A DNA stretch of 64,000 nucleotides, from NCBI GenBank assembly GCA_000720375.1, contig JOAA01000044.1:1-64000 (forward strand). Direction: 5' to 3'. The notes beneath the pieces are model-generated. The model was not told the origin of the DNA. It did not search any database and saw only the letters and a program-made list of their open reading frames with translations. Shown piece after piece: positions 16,425 to 24,797 of this stretch; the stretch's first letter is position 1; every line of letters begins with the position of its first letter. The DNA is from Rhodococcus rhodnii (GTDB taxonomy: Bacteria; Actinomycetota; Actinomycetes; Mycobacteriales; Pseudonocardiaceae). A program made the position numbers and the translations under genes.

Positions 16425-17343
16425 TCAGAAATCCATGTCGGCACCGGCACCAGCCGGTGCCTTGTCCTTCTCCGGTTTCTCGGCGACGACGGCCTCGGTG
16501 GTCAGGAACAGCGGCGGCGGTCGAGGCTGCGTTCTGCAGCGCCGAGCGGGTGACCTTGGCCGGGTCGATGATGCCCGCCGCCAGCAGGTCCTCGTATTCG
16601 CCGGTCTGCGCGTTGAGGCCATGACCGGACGGGAGCGTTTTGACCTTGTCCACCACGACTCCGCCTTCGAGACCGGCGTTGATCAGCAGCGGCTTGCCGG
16701 CCTGCATGACCTTCTCCAGCAATGGAAGCAAGTCGTTGACCGAACTGATCTTGCCTTGGTGCAACAGGATGTAGGGCTCGTCGAGGACCGCTTCCTGACG
16801 CTCGGGGTCGGTCACGAAGTAACCGGAGATGAACCCCTTGTCGAAGCGCATACCCCTCGGCGAGCTCCAGTTCCATGCCGAGGGTGTTGCTCTCCTCGAC
16901 GGTGATCACACCGTCCCGGCCGACCTTGTCCATCGCTTCGGCGATCAACTCGCCGATGGTCCGGTCACCGGCCGAGATCGACGCCGTCGCCGCGATCTGC
17001 TGCTTGGTCTCCAGCTCGGTGGCCGACTTCAGCACGTGCCCGGCAACAGCCTCGACAGCCTGCTCGATCCCCCGTTTCACCGCGATCGGGTTGGCGCCGG
17101 CCGCGACGTTGCGCAGGCCTTCTCGCACAAGGGCTTGAGCCAGCACGGTGGCGGTGGTGGTGCCGTCGCCAGCGACGTCGTCAGTCTTCTTGGCGACTTC
17201 CTTGACCAGCTCGGCCCCGATCTTCTCCCACGGGTCCTCGAGCTCGATCTCCTTGGCGATGGAGACGCCATCGTTGGTGATCGTCGGCGCGCCCCACTTC
17301 CCATGGCGCTGTCCTCTCCCCATGTCGTCCTGAACTGACACAT
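16425..17343 (-). pseudogene. groEL: Decayed groEL (chaperonin 60)
   Basis: GroEL sequence in three frames. From 17290 to 16862 it reads [20 protein letters not shown] through [12 protein letters not shown] to [10 protein letters not shown]; the normal first 35 or so residues are missing. A +1 shift near 16855 moves the frame to [19 protein letters not shown] and on to KPLLI, which joins directly to [17 protein letters not shown]. About 215 residues, including most of the apical domain, are therefore deleted. A second shift near 16515 restores the tail [17 protein letters not shown] with the final DMDF. It cannot make a chaperonin. A functional copy must exist elsewhere. The intact CIRCE element upstream shows it was HrcA-controlled. 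Confidence 0.9.
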
Positions 17344-17370
17344 GCCCGCGACGGGCGGGATACCCGTCCG

Positions 17371-17397
17371 TTAGCACTCACCCGGGGCGAGTGCTAA
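17371..17397. promoter_or_regulatory. CIRCE element (HrcA operator)
   Basis: TTAGCACTC (17371-17379), a nine-base spacer and GAGTGCTAA (17389-17397) match the CIRCE consensus without mismatch. CIRCE is bound by the heat-shock repressor HrcA. It lies between the decayed groEL and a divergent stress-protein gene, so it may now act mainly on the latter. Confidence 0.92.
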
Positions 17398-17452
17398 TTC
17401 TCAGATAGCACTGGCGCGGCACGAAAGCAACCCCGATACAGCTTGGCTCACG

Positions 17453-17958
17453 ATGACCACGACGCCCTTGCTCAACGACCCCCGAACGGGCCTGCCGACA
17501 CCGCCCTCCGGCTGGCCGATCGGCTCGTACCCACCTACGCCGATGCCCAGCGCGCCGTGGACTACTTGGCCGATAACGACTTCCCAGTGCAGGACGTCAC
17601 GATCGTCGGCGTCGAGCCCGTGGTGGTCGAACGTGTCACCACCCGGCTGACCTGGGGACGTGTCCTGGCAGGCGGAGCGGCGTCCGGTGCGTGGTTCGGA
17701 CTGTTCGTCGGCCTGCTGCTGGGCCTGTTCAGCGCCGGGCCGCTGCTGGCGCCGATGCTGACCGGGCTCGTCACCGGCATCGGCTTCGGCTTGGCCTTCG
17801 CCGCGGTGGGCTACGCCTCGATGAAAGGCCAACGCGACTTCGCATCCACCACGCAGATCGTCGCCGGACGATACGACGTGCTCTGCGAACCCCGCAACGC
17901 CGAGAAAGGCAGGGACCCCCTGGCACAACTGGCCCTTGCCGCACAGGCGCGATCATGA
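17453..17958 (+). pseudogene. General stress protein (YflT/GSP17M-like), frameshifted near its start
   Basis: The body of the protein, from TYADAQRAVDYLADNDFPVQ to the end, resembles actinobacterial general stress proteins: a YflT-like N-terminal domain, then a Gly-rich membrane hairpin (GLFVGLLLGLFSAGPLLAPM). The expected N-terminus (MTTTPLLNDPRTGLPTPPSG then WPIGSY) is present but in another frame, starting at ATG 17453. A one-base loss near 17535-17540 separates the two. A continuous frame from TTG 17443 exists but its first 25 residues do not fit the family. Either a real frameshift or a sequence error. CIRCE lies 56 bases upstream. Confidence 0.6.
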
Positions 17959-18048
17959 CCAGGTGAGCGAACCATGTGCGCCCACCCGCTACATACGAAA
18001 TTGGACGCGGCTGCGGGCTCGCTGGAGCATCACCCGCTGCCCGCGGAA

Positions 18049-18345
18049 TCACTGGGATGCGCGGTCCGGCAAGCCAGATGCGTGACCAGAGAGCTCGCGC
18101 ACCTGGCCAGGACACTGGCCCGCCACACTCACCAGCAGACGCCCCAACGGGCGTGTCCAGCCCAGTTCCTCGACCAACTCGCGCGAAGCGGTCTTCCACG
18201 GTGGCTCATCCGCCTCGACCGCACCGCCAGGGATCTCCCAGTTCGGCTTGTACGACGGCTCTACGAACAACACACGGCCACTGTCGTCACGGAACAGCGC
18301 CCCGGCGGCCATCCGCTTCCGGTTCAACGTGGACCAATCCCGCAC
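18049..18345 (-). pseudogene. Nudix hydrolase, truncated C-terminus
   Basis: 98 codons. A complete Nudix box is visible (GGAVEADEPPWKTASRELVE then ELG), preceded by MAAGALFRDDSGRVLFVEPS. After GRLLV the sequence stops resembling the family and ends within about 27 residues, whereas such proteins usually have 140-160 residues. The catalytic core may still fold, but the C-terminal strands are lost, probably by a deletion. The GTG at 18345 is nine bases after GAGGAA and follows the kinase-like gene's stop by 13 bases, so both are in one operon. Confidence 0.6.
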
Positions 18346-18358
18346 AGGTAACACTTCC

Positions 18359-19258
18359 TCAGCAGTTGAGCCGATAGCGTGCCCATTGGCGGGCGATATC
18401 GGTGAGTCGTTCACGGTGTGGGAGTGGATGATCCCGCTGGAGGTACTCCCACACGCCCAAAACCACGACCGCGAAGGCCGTGCGCGCAATCTCCGATCCG
18501 GTGCTCCAAATTCCCACAGTGTCAGCCCATCGTTCCGCGTCATGCGGAGTGTGTCCTGCCTCGATCAGCCGCAGCACCAGAAATCCGGTGTCAATCCAGG
18601 GAGCGCCGAGACGCGCCCACGCCCAGTCGACCACCCGGGCGGTTGGGTCCATCAGGATGTTCAGCGACTGCAAATCCGTGTGCAGCAGGCATTTCCCGTC
18701 CAGCAGGTCGACCGCACGCAGTTCCCAGTCCACGAACTGATCCAGGTTCGCTCGTGACCACGGATCCAGATCGGCCGGCGGATCGTGGCGCAGCCGCCGC
18801 CACGCCGCCAAGCGTGCCCACTGGCTAGCCACGCTGGGCACGCCGTCGACTGGGCAGGGATTTAAACCAGTGGCCAATGCCGTCACGCTCTCGGCGATGA
18901 TCGGCAGATCAAGCGATCCCGGCGAAAGATCGGCGTGGCGTCCGTCCACATGGTCGAACCCGAGCATCAGCCACCCGCTCGTCTCGACCTGCCACCGCAG
19001 GTGCGGCGCGACCGGCGGCAGCCACTCGTTGATGGCTGCCTCATGCCGGTACGACCGCGCCTGCGGGTGATCTGCGGTGATTCCCTTGACGAACACCCGA
19101 CCGCCACGCGGTTTGCCGGTGTTTGCCAGGTGTAGCGTGGCAGCGAATTGCGAGTTACGACCCGTGGACGCGGCCTCGACCCGGACCACCTCGCCCACAC
19201 GGCTCGCGATCTCCTCGCGAAGTCGGGCAGGAAGCTCGTCCCACGTGCTGCGAATCAT
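18359..19258 (-). CDS. Aminoglycoside phosphotransferase-family kinase
   Basis: A 299-residue APH-fold small-molecule kinase. The catalytic loop is LLHTDLQSLNIL (HxDxxxxN) and the metal-binding segment is VVDWAWARLGAPWID. RVFVKGI in the N-lobe contains the likely ATP-binding Lys. Such proteins phosphorylate antibiotics, choline or sugars; the substrate cannot be told from sequence. The ATG at 19258 is used, with an alternative GTG 18 bases upstream. It follows the 19282 gene closely and precedes the Nudix remnant in the same direction. Confidence 0.75.
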   Translation of the reverse strand: MIRSTWDELPARLREEIASRVGEVVRVEAASTGRNSQFAATLHLANTGKPRGGRVFVKGITADHPQARSYRHEAAINEWLPPVAPHLRWQVETSGWLMLGFDHVDGRHADLSPGSLDLPIIAESVTALATGLNPCPVDGVPSVASQWARLAAWRRLRHDPPADLDPWSRANLDQFVDWELRAVDLLDGKCLLHTDLQSLNILMDPTARVVDWAWARLGAPWIDTGFLVLRLIEAGHTPHDAERWADTVGIWSTGSEIARTAFAVVVLGVWEYLQRDHPLPHRERLTDIARQWARYRLNC

Positions 19259-19281
19259 CGCCAGGTAGCGTCCCACAAGAC

Positions 19282-19752
19282 CTATCTGACCGCTGGCGGT
19301 GGCGGCGGGTCATCCGCACATCCGTTGTGGCATTGCGAGCACTTCGCTCGCCCCGAGGCGAACCACAAGTCGTGATCCACCACGTATCCGGCGGCCCGCA
19401 TGGCATCCACGGTGCGATGCAGCGCCACGGCGGGCTCACCCACACCGGCTCGAGCGTCATCGGTTGGTACGTGATCGATGAACCGCCCTGCGACCCGGTC
19501 GCAGAACTCCCGATAGTCCCGGGTATGCAGGACGAACGCGTGCCACCCAGGGTCCACCAGCCTGCTGGGCGACATCGGCCGGCCGTCGCCGGCCGCGCAG
19601 GCACCAAGGAACGCCAGCGCCTGATCCACCACACGAACCGCCAACGGCGGTTCATACCCCTCGTCCCTGACGACCCTGTGCGTCAACCGCTCGAACAGTT
19701 CACCGGTCACCAATGAGCGACCTGTCAATCCATCCACAGCAACAGCAGTCAT
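19282..19752 (-). CDS. Conserved hypothetical protein of the glycine-rich-domain type
   Basis: A 156-residue protein. The central part contains DPGWHAFVLHTRDYREFCDR and GRFIDHVPTDD, the pattern of a family named for a glycine-rich domain and common in Streptomyces and relatives; its function is unknown. A C-terminal CSQCHNGC segment could bind a metal or form disulfides. AAGGAAAAG lies just upstream of the ATG. It leads a minus-strand operon with the APH-like kinase and Nudix remnant, opposite the UTRA/GntR pair. Confidence 0.6.
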   Translation of the reverse strand: MTAVAVDGLTGRSLVTGELFERLTHRVVRDEGYEPPLAVRVVDQALAFLGACAAGDGRPMSPSRLVDPGWHAFVLHTRDYREFCDRVAGRFIDHVPTDDARAGVGEPAVALHRTVDAMRAAGYVVDHDLWFASGRAKCSQCHNGCADDPPPPPAVR

Positions 19753-19939
19753 CGTCTTTTCCTTTCGTTGTCACGAAACACTCCGGCCTCAGACCACACG
19801 AAATGACCGCGCCAGCGGGCTCGTCCTGCTCGTTGGCGCAGATCTCGACTCCGGACAACCTTAATGCGATACCCGAAAGGTAGCAAGCCTCTCGCCTGGT
19901 GTGCCTGTGGCTTTACTGCCTTACGACTAAGGTCAACAG

Positions 19940-19954
19940 CCATAGCGTGTATGG
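19940..19954. promoter_or_regulatory. Operator-like repeat before the UTRA/GntR pair
   Basis: CCATAGCGTGTATGG has perfect CCATA/TATGG arms around five bases and lies 23 bases before the UTRA gene's ATG. It may be the autoregulatory site of the downstream GntR protein. Evidence is symmetry and position only. Confidence 0.35.
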
Positions 19955-19976
19955 ACACCAGCGCGAGGAGGGCAAC

Positions 19977-20510
19977 ATGACCGCCGCCGGTCCGTGGACG
20001 AGCGTGTCGATGCCGTACGTCAGCGGCGAACACGGCGATGCATGGGCTGCTGAGGCTGCGCAACACGGCGGCCGGGGCACCCAGCAACTGCTGGCCGTCG
20101 ACGAGCTGACCGCCTCGGCATCGGTCGCCGGCGTACTCGGCATAGACCCTGGCCAGTCAGTGGTGGTGCGACGCCGCCTGATGCTGTTCAACGACCAGCC
20201 AGTCGAGCTCATCGACTCGTACTACCCCGCCACCATCGCCCGAGACACCAGGTTGGCTGAGACGCGGAAAATCCCGGGCGGCGCTGTCGCGCTCTTGGCC
20301 AGCCTTGGCTATCCGCCTCGCCGGGTCCGCGAAGACGTCAGCGCACGCTTGGCCACACCCGAGGAACGAACCGTGCTACATCTGGACGACCCGTCCTGCG
20401 TGCTCGTCCTGTCGCGCGCCCTCATCACGGACAACGACCTGCCGGTCGAGGCCAGCGTGATGACAATGGTGGCCGACCGACGACGCCTGCGCTACGAGCT
20501 GACACCATGA
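19977..20510 (+). CDS. Stand-alone UTRA ligand-binding protein (GntR without HTH)
   Basis: A 177-residue protein made only of a UTRA (HutC-type) effector domain: VVVRRRLMLFNDQPVELIDSY, a GGAVALLASLGYPP segment and LPVEASVMTMVADRRRLRYE. The winged-helix domain expected ahead of UTRA is missing. GAGGAGGG lies four bases before the ATG and upstream sequence does not encode an HTH. The next gene, 30 bases on, is a complete GntR-UTRA protein with a clearly similar UTRA domain. They may form heterodimers, or this is a truncated duplicate. Confidence 0.75.
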   Translation: MTAAGPWTSVSMPYVSGEHGDAWAAEAAQHGGRGTQQLLAVDELTASASVAGVLGIDPGQSVVVRRRLMLFNDQPVELIDSYYPATIARDTRLAETRKIPGGAVALLASLGYPPRRVREDVSARLATPEERTVLHLDDPSCVLVLSRALITDNDLPVEASVMTMVADRRRLRYELTP

Positions 20511-20540
20511 CCACCCTCACGACGTACTCAGGAGTCGGCT

Positions 20541-21269
20541 TTGCCGCGCACACGTGACACCCGACCCCGGCACCAGCAGATCGCCGCGGAACTACGCGAT
20601 CTGATCATGCGCGGCGAACTCAGCCCAGGCACCCAACTACCGTCCACCGCACAGCTCGTCGAGCGCTACAACGCCGCGAACGCCACCATCCAGCACGCGC
20701 TCAAAGCGTTGAAACAAGAAGGGTTCCTCGACAGCCGTGTCGGCAAGGGCGTCTACGTCCGCGACCGGCAGCCGTTCGTCATCGACGCCACCGCGTACAT
20801 CACACCCGCCCCGGGCCGGTTTCGCTACCAGTTGCTGACAGTCGACAACCTCGTCCCGCCCGCGGACATCGTCGACGGATTGCAGTTGGAATCAGGCGCA
20901 ACCACCATCATTCGCAGCCGAATCCTCTTCCACGATGAGCAACCCGTTGAACTGTCCACTTCGTACTATCCGGCCGAGATCGCAGCCAACAGCAGCCTGG
21001 CCAAGGCAGCGAAGATCCGCGGCGGTGCACCCCAAACTCTCGTAGACCTCGGATTTCCCCAGCGCAGCTTCATAGACCGGGTCTCGGTACGTGCCCCGAC
21101 CGTGGAGGAAGTCGAGGTGCTCGACCTTCCTGACGGGACACCAGTGATCCGGCAACTGCGCATCATCTACAGCGACAACGACCGCCCGGTCGAAGCCTCC
21201 GTCCTCATCAAGGGCGGGCACCTCTACGAACTGCTTTACCGCCAAACCGTAAACGCTGAGCCAAGCTAG
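20541..21269 (+). CDS. GntR/HutC-family regulator (winged helix plus UTRA)
   Basis: A 242-residue regulator. Residues about 8-75 form the winged helix (QIAAELRDLIMRGELSPGTQ, then LPSTAQLVERYN, then VGKGVYVRD). Residues about 95-235 form a UTRA domain (ATTIIRSRILFHDEQPVELS). The start is TTG, six bases after AGGAG. The ligand is unknown. It is preceded by a UTRA-only paralogue and lies back to back with the minus-strand operon at 19752, which it may control. Confidence 0.82.
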   Translation: MPRTRDTRPRHQQIAAELRDLIMRGELSPGTQLPSTAQLVERYNAANATIQHALKALKQEGFLDSRVGKGVYVRDRQPFVIDATAYITPAPGRFRYQLLTVDNLVPPADIVDGLQLESGATTIIRSRILFHDEQPVELSTSYYPAEIAANSSLAKAAKIRGGAPQTLVDLGFPQRSFIDRVSVRAPTVEEVEVLDLPDGTPVIRQLRIIYSDNDRPVEASVLIKGGHLYELLYRQTVNAEPS

Positions 21270-21867
21270 AAGCCCTGCGACCGTTCGGCAGCCCTCACTT
21301 CAAACGAAACCGCTGAGTGATCCGCCCCTGTCACGTCCAAGACCTTGGCGTTCAGCTCAACACCCGCAGAAGCTACGCAATAGTCGATAGCTTCCACAGG
21401 AACGTCGGAGGATAGGTCGGCACAGGCGATTGCGGCGCAACCGACACGACGTCGGTGTCCCTGATCCACGAGGAAGCCGCCGTATTGAAATCCCCGCACA
21501 ACACCCACGCACCGCCCAGCTCGCTCGTGATGTTCGTAAGCCGCCGCAACGCAGCCGCCCGCACCTCGGCATCGCCGCGTGGTAGATGAGTCGTGCCCAC
21601 CCACAGCGAACCGAACTTCGCGAAGGTCACCGATCGAAGCTCGGACGGCTCACTACCGTCGTAAACCGTTGACGGCCAGACAAGCTGACGCTGCCGATTT
21701 GCCGAGAAGGCGAGTCCGATGTCGGTACGTCGATCTTCGCTCCGATCTTTGAGTATGGCCAAGAGGATGAGCCGCATGGCGGATTCGGTAACGCCCTCTT
21801 GAGCAAGTTGCCCGTTTGTCCAGAGCAACTCACCGACAGCGCGGCAACTGTTGCCCAGTCTCGACAT
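21266..21867 (-). pseudogene. Endonuclease/exonuclease/phosphatase-family gene, frameshifted
   Basis: The fold is recognisable from FGSLWVGTTHLPRGDAEVR and GGAWVLCGDFNTAASSW (catalytic GDFN). The frame breaks near 21395; the ending PVEAIDYCVASAGVE and GADHSAVSFEV (IDYxxxS and the final catalytic DH pair) is in another frame. The N-terminal part with the first catalytic Glu is missing. It therefore looks like a dead EEP-superfamily hydrolase. Its 3' end overlaps the stop of the convergent GntR gene. Confidence 0.75.
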
Positions 21868-22020
21868 CGACGATCCGCACGGTCACGAGCGGCAAGGGCG
21901 CCCGCACATCCACCTGCTCCCGCGCGGTCGCGTCCTAGCGCTGGGTACGGGTACCGCCGAGCGTTCCGACAGGACTGATCTCCGTCATCCCCCATGAATG
22001 GATGACGGGTACGCCGAGCG
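21830..22020 (-). pseudogene. Acyl-CoA ligase (AMP-forming) fragment
   Basis: Two short pieces in different frames match the middle of fatty-acyl-CoA ligases. GVPVIHSWGMTEISPVGTLG (22015-21956) is the adenylate-forming motif around the conserved WGMTE. PLPLVTVRIVDVETGQQLP (21895-21839) fits the stretch that normally follows it. Everything else is lost, so this is a very decayed remnant that overlaps the start of the EEP pseudogene. Confidence 0.55.
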
Positions 22021-22076
22021 GTAGGTCTCGGACAGTGCCGGGGCAATGGCAAAGCTGCATCTGCGTCCCGGCGGTG

Positions 22077-23498
22077 TCATGGGGCGATTCCCACGCCGGT
22101 GATCCGACTCCACGCACGCTCCTGTGGCGCAGTCATTGCCGGCCATGACACATCGCCCAGCCGGGGCCGAATCCGTGTGTAGTACGAGGATGGGCGGTAC
22201 TCGGGGTCGTAGAAACACCCGCCGCCGTAAGTGTTGTCAAACGTTCCGCAGGTGTTCGCGATCGAACGTGGAGTCGGTTTCCGGCCGGTTCGCACCCATG
22301 TGTCGAGGGCGGCGATGGAGGTGGCGTACTCGGAGACGCTCAGCTCGTCGTGCCCGGATTCCCGGGTGAACGTCTGGACAACACGACTGCCCTGCCCAGC
22401 ACCGTCCACAGTGGCGCGGTAGGCGGCCTCGTGTTCCACGAAGACCGAAGGGTCGTCGATCGCATGCAGGGTGAGAACCGGGAGGGAAACCTGGCCGGTC
22501 AGATCACTGTCATAGGAGAGATCCCGTCGAGCGCTGGGGTCGTCCGAGAACCGCGCCACGCCCGCGTTGAGTGCCTTGTCGTCGTGTGAACCCGTGTATC
22601 GCACGCCCTGGTTGCTGAACGGATTGCGGCCGCCGAGCCGGTTCCACACGATGTCCTGGAACAGAAAAGTGGCGTACTGCAGGTGCGTCGGCAGTGCGCG
22701 CTCGGGAATGCCTGTGACGGCAAGGATGTCGGCCAGATCGCGCTGCTGCGACGGAGTCCGCTCGGCCGGGTCGTCGGCGATGCCGGTGCACTCCTGGAGG
22801 CGGGCGAGGACCTCGTCCGGTGTCAGCGTGGAGTCCGCGGGCAGCCCTTGCCACAGCGGGTATTGCCGCTCCGTCGGTCGCGGAAGGTTACGGCAGTAGT
22901 ACTGGTAGACCACACGCAGATCAACGCGGTGGTTGTAGCCACGGGAGCCGCCGGCCAGCAGACCACTGGTAAGCAGCACTCCGTCGTAGGCGCCGTGCTT
23001 TCTGCCGTAGGTCTCGGCGACCTTGGCGGCGACGTTGCCCCCGAAGGACTGGCCGTGCAGGTAAGTCCGGTCAGGCCGGCCGAAACGGTCGACGAACAGG
23101 CGGCGCACGTTCTCCGTGTCGGCGGCGGCCATCCTGACCCCGTAGCCGCCACGGCGGTACGAAGAGGCCGCCCAGGCGTATCCCTCCTCGACCATCACCG
23201 CCCACTCCGCCAGGTCCTCTGTGGTGGTGGACGGATCGTAGGACGCGGCAGGGCCGCCGTGGGTGTGCACGACGAGCGAACGGTTCCAACGCTTCGGTAC
23301 GGCGATCGTGAAGTACGCGCCGTTGGCGTCCTGGCCGGTGTAACAGGTGGCCTTACCGACCAGGCTGGGTGGACAGACGGTCACCTGTGATTGCGTTGTG
23401 CTCGCTTCACTGGGGACCGCGGTCACCAGCGCGCCCAGGAGCGCGGTGGCGAGCACCACCCGAAAGCGCGTGGATTTGTTCAAGGAAATCCCTTTCAC
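22077..23498 (-). CDS. Secreted alpha/beta serine hydrolase
   Basis: A 473-residue secreted hydrolase with a signal peptide ending near residue 32 (SEAST). The oxyanion region is VVHTHGGPA, the nucleophile elbow is LHGQSFGGN, and the acid and base are probably in LHAIDDPSVF and ESGHDEL. A C-terminal Cys-containing region (FDNTYGGGCFYDPEYR) follows. It could be an esterase or peptidase. The GTG at 23498 overlaps the previous stop (GTGA); a TTG at 23483, six bases after AAAGGGA, is an alternative start and would give a more usual signal peptide. Confidence 0.75.
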   Translation of the reverse strand: MKGISLNKSTRFRVVLATALLGALVTAVPSEASTTQSQVTVCPPSLVGKATCYTGQDANGAYFTIAVPKRWNRSLVVHTHGGPAASYDPSTTTEDLAEWAVMVEEGYAWAASSYRRGGYGVRMAAADTENVRRLFVDRFGRPDRTYLHGQSFGGNVAAKVAETYGRKHGAYDGVLLTSGLLAGGSRGYNHRVDLRVVYQYYCRNLPRPTERQYPLWQGLPADSTLTPDEVLARLQECTGIADDPAERTPSQQRDLADILAVTGIPERALPTHLQYATFLFQDIVWNRLGGRNPFSNQGVRYTGSHDDKALNAGVARFSDDPSARRDLSYDSDLTGQVSLPVLTLHAIDDPSVFVEHEAAYRATVDGAGQGSRVVQTFTRESGHDELSVSEYATSIAALDTWVRTGRKPTPRSIANTCGTFDNTYGGGCFYDPEYRPSSYYTRIRPRLGDVSWPAMTAPQERAWSRITGVGIAP

Positions 23499-24316
23499 GG
23501 CGTATCTGTGTTGTCGGCCAGCAGGCCGGTGAAGAAGTCGACGATCGGCGGGCGCGTTCCGGCGGCACTGTGGCCCACGCCAGGGACCACGACGTTCCGG
23601 ATCGCTGTGCCGTACCGGGTCAGGCTTTCGGCCAGCCGATCGAGTTGCTCTGGCCGGCTGTGCCCGGGATGGCCCATGGCGGCCAGGTCATCTCGCCCGT
23701 CGTCATCGCCGCCCACGACGAGCAGCACCGGTACCCGGGCGACTGCGTCGACGTCCACGGTGATTCCGAACCGCTGCGGGGTGTCACCGATGCCGTCCGG
23801 CCAGACAAGCGAGTGGTCGAGCACAGTCACGCTGCCGGGTGCGCTGACCGCGACGGCGGCGACCCGATCCGGGTGCAGGTAGAGGAAACGGTGGGCGAAC
23901 TGGCCGCCACCGGAGTGCCCGCACAGCATCACTGTGTCCACCCGCGCGTTCCACCGGTCCCGGACCTGTTCCAGGATCTCGAGCAGCACCAGGTCGAACC
24001 GGATACCGTGGGCGTCAAGGGTCTTGTAGTTGTGCACATCGTCCGGATCGTCGATGCCGGCCGGGAACAGTGGTGTCACGACGATGAGATCGTGCCGGTC
24101 GGCGAAGGGAATGAGTCCCTCACGCAACGCGCCGACGTTGCGCCCGGTGCCGTGCACGGCCACCAGCACCGGCATCCGGGCGTCGGGAGTCCAGCTCCTG
24201 GGGACGTAGGCGCAGTAACTGCAGCGCGGTTCGGTGGGCGCGACGAAGAACGGTGTGCGGCCGGTCAGCAGCCGACGGCCGGGGTGCGTGGCGGGCAGGT
24301 CCGCGACACGGATCAT
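23495..24316 (-). CDS. Alpha/beta hydrolase (PHB-depolymerase/esterase-like)
   Basis: A 273-residue cytosolic alpha/beta hydrolase. VLVAVHGTGRN is the oxyanion strand, VMLCGHSGGGQFAHR holds the nucleophile Ser, and the catalytic Asp and His are probably in LVVGGDDDG and VPGVGHSAAG. The YCAYVP segment resembles poly-hydroxybutyrate depolymerase-type esterases. GGGAGA lies five bases before the ATG, which overlaps the stop of the PrpD remnant (ATGA). A role in hydrolysing an ester intermediate of the adjacent catabolic genes is inferred only. Confidence 0.75.
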   Translation of the reverse strand: MIRVADLPATHPGRRLLTGRTPFFVAPTEPRCSYCAYVPRSWTPDARMPVLVAVHGTGRNVGALREGLIPFADRHDLIVVTPLFPAGIDDPDDVHNYKTLDAHGIRFDLVLLEILEQVRDRWNARVDTVMLCGHSGGGQFAHRFLYLHPDRVAAVAVSAPGSVTVLDHSLVWPDGIGDTPQRFGITVDVDAVARVPVLLVVGGDDDGRDDLAAMGHPGHSRPEQLDRLAESLTRYGTAIRNVVVPGVGHSAAGTRPPIVDFFTGLLADNTDTP

Positions 24317-24797
24317 GAGCTCTCCCTTGAGTCGACGACCAGAGCGTCCATCAACGCGGCAATCGTTGAGGCGCGGTCGATGTGCCAGATCTCTTCGAGC
24401 ATTCGAAGGCGTCGCTCCGCCGACGTCAGCGGTACCACCAGGGTCGCGAACCACGACAGTTCCCCCGCGCTGACCTGACGCATCGCGATATGTCCATTCA
24501 GGACGATGTTTGGGGTGTCCGGGCTCCAGTCCGATATAGCCGTCGTCGAAGTCCAGGTATCGCACCATGGTCCCGTTGACGAACGTGGCGATGTCCGCCG
24601 TGGTGGAGTCACTCGTACGGCCCAGGGGGAAGGGCACGCGCCAGCCGTCGCGCCGCCCGGCTTGGCTCGGCGTGGCATGCGCCGAGCCCACAGCCGAGCG
24701 TGTCGACCAGGCGCTGCCGGACCGTGTGGGTCGCGTGCTCACTGAGATCCTCGAAGCGCAGTGCGGCCGCCCACGAACCGAGGTCGTCAGCGATCAC
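24313..24797 (-). pseudogene. MmgE/PrpD-family gene, reduced by deletions
   Basis: Three pieces of a MmgE/PrpD dehydratase lie in different frames. The N-terminus is LGSWAAALRFEDLSEHA then RLVDTLGCGLGA. A middle piece is TTADIATFVNGTMVRYLDFD with a following GHP. The C-terminus is VPLTSAERRLRMLEEIWHID then ALMDALVV. About 160 codons remain of a normal 450. The start overlaps the DUF4387 stop and its stop overlaps the next ATG, so it was once a coupled operon member, probably dehydrating a 2-methylcitrate-like or other hydroxy acid. Confidence 0.75.

Noticed and set aside
17974..18351. Plus-strand frame with an AGGTGA site before its ATG
   Set aside because: Its first half is free of other genes and looks helical, but the second half is antisense to the Nudix box; no family is recognisable. 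Possibly a remnant, not supported as a gene.
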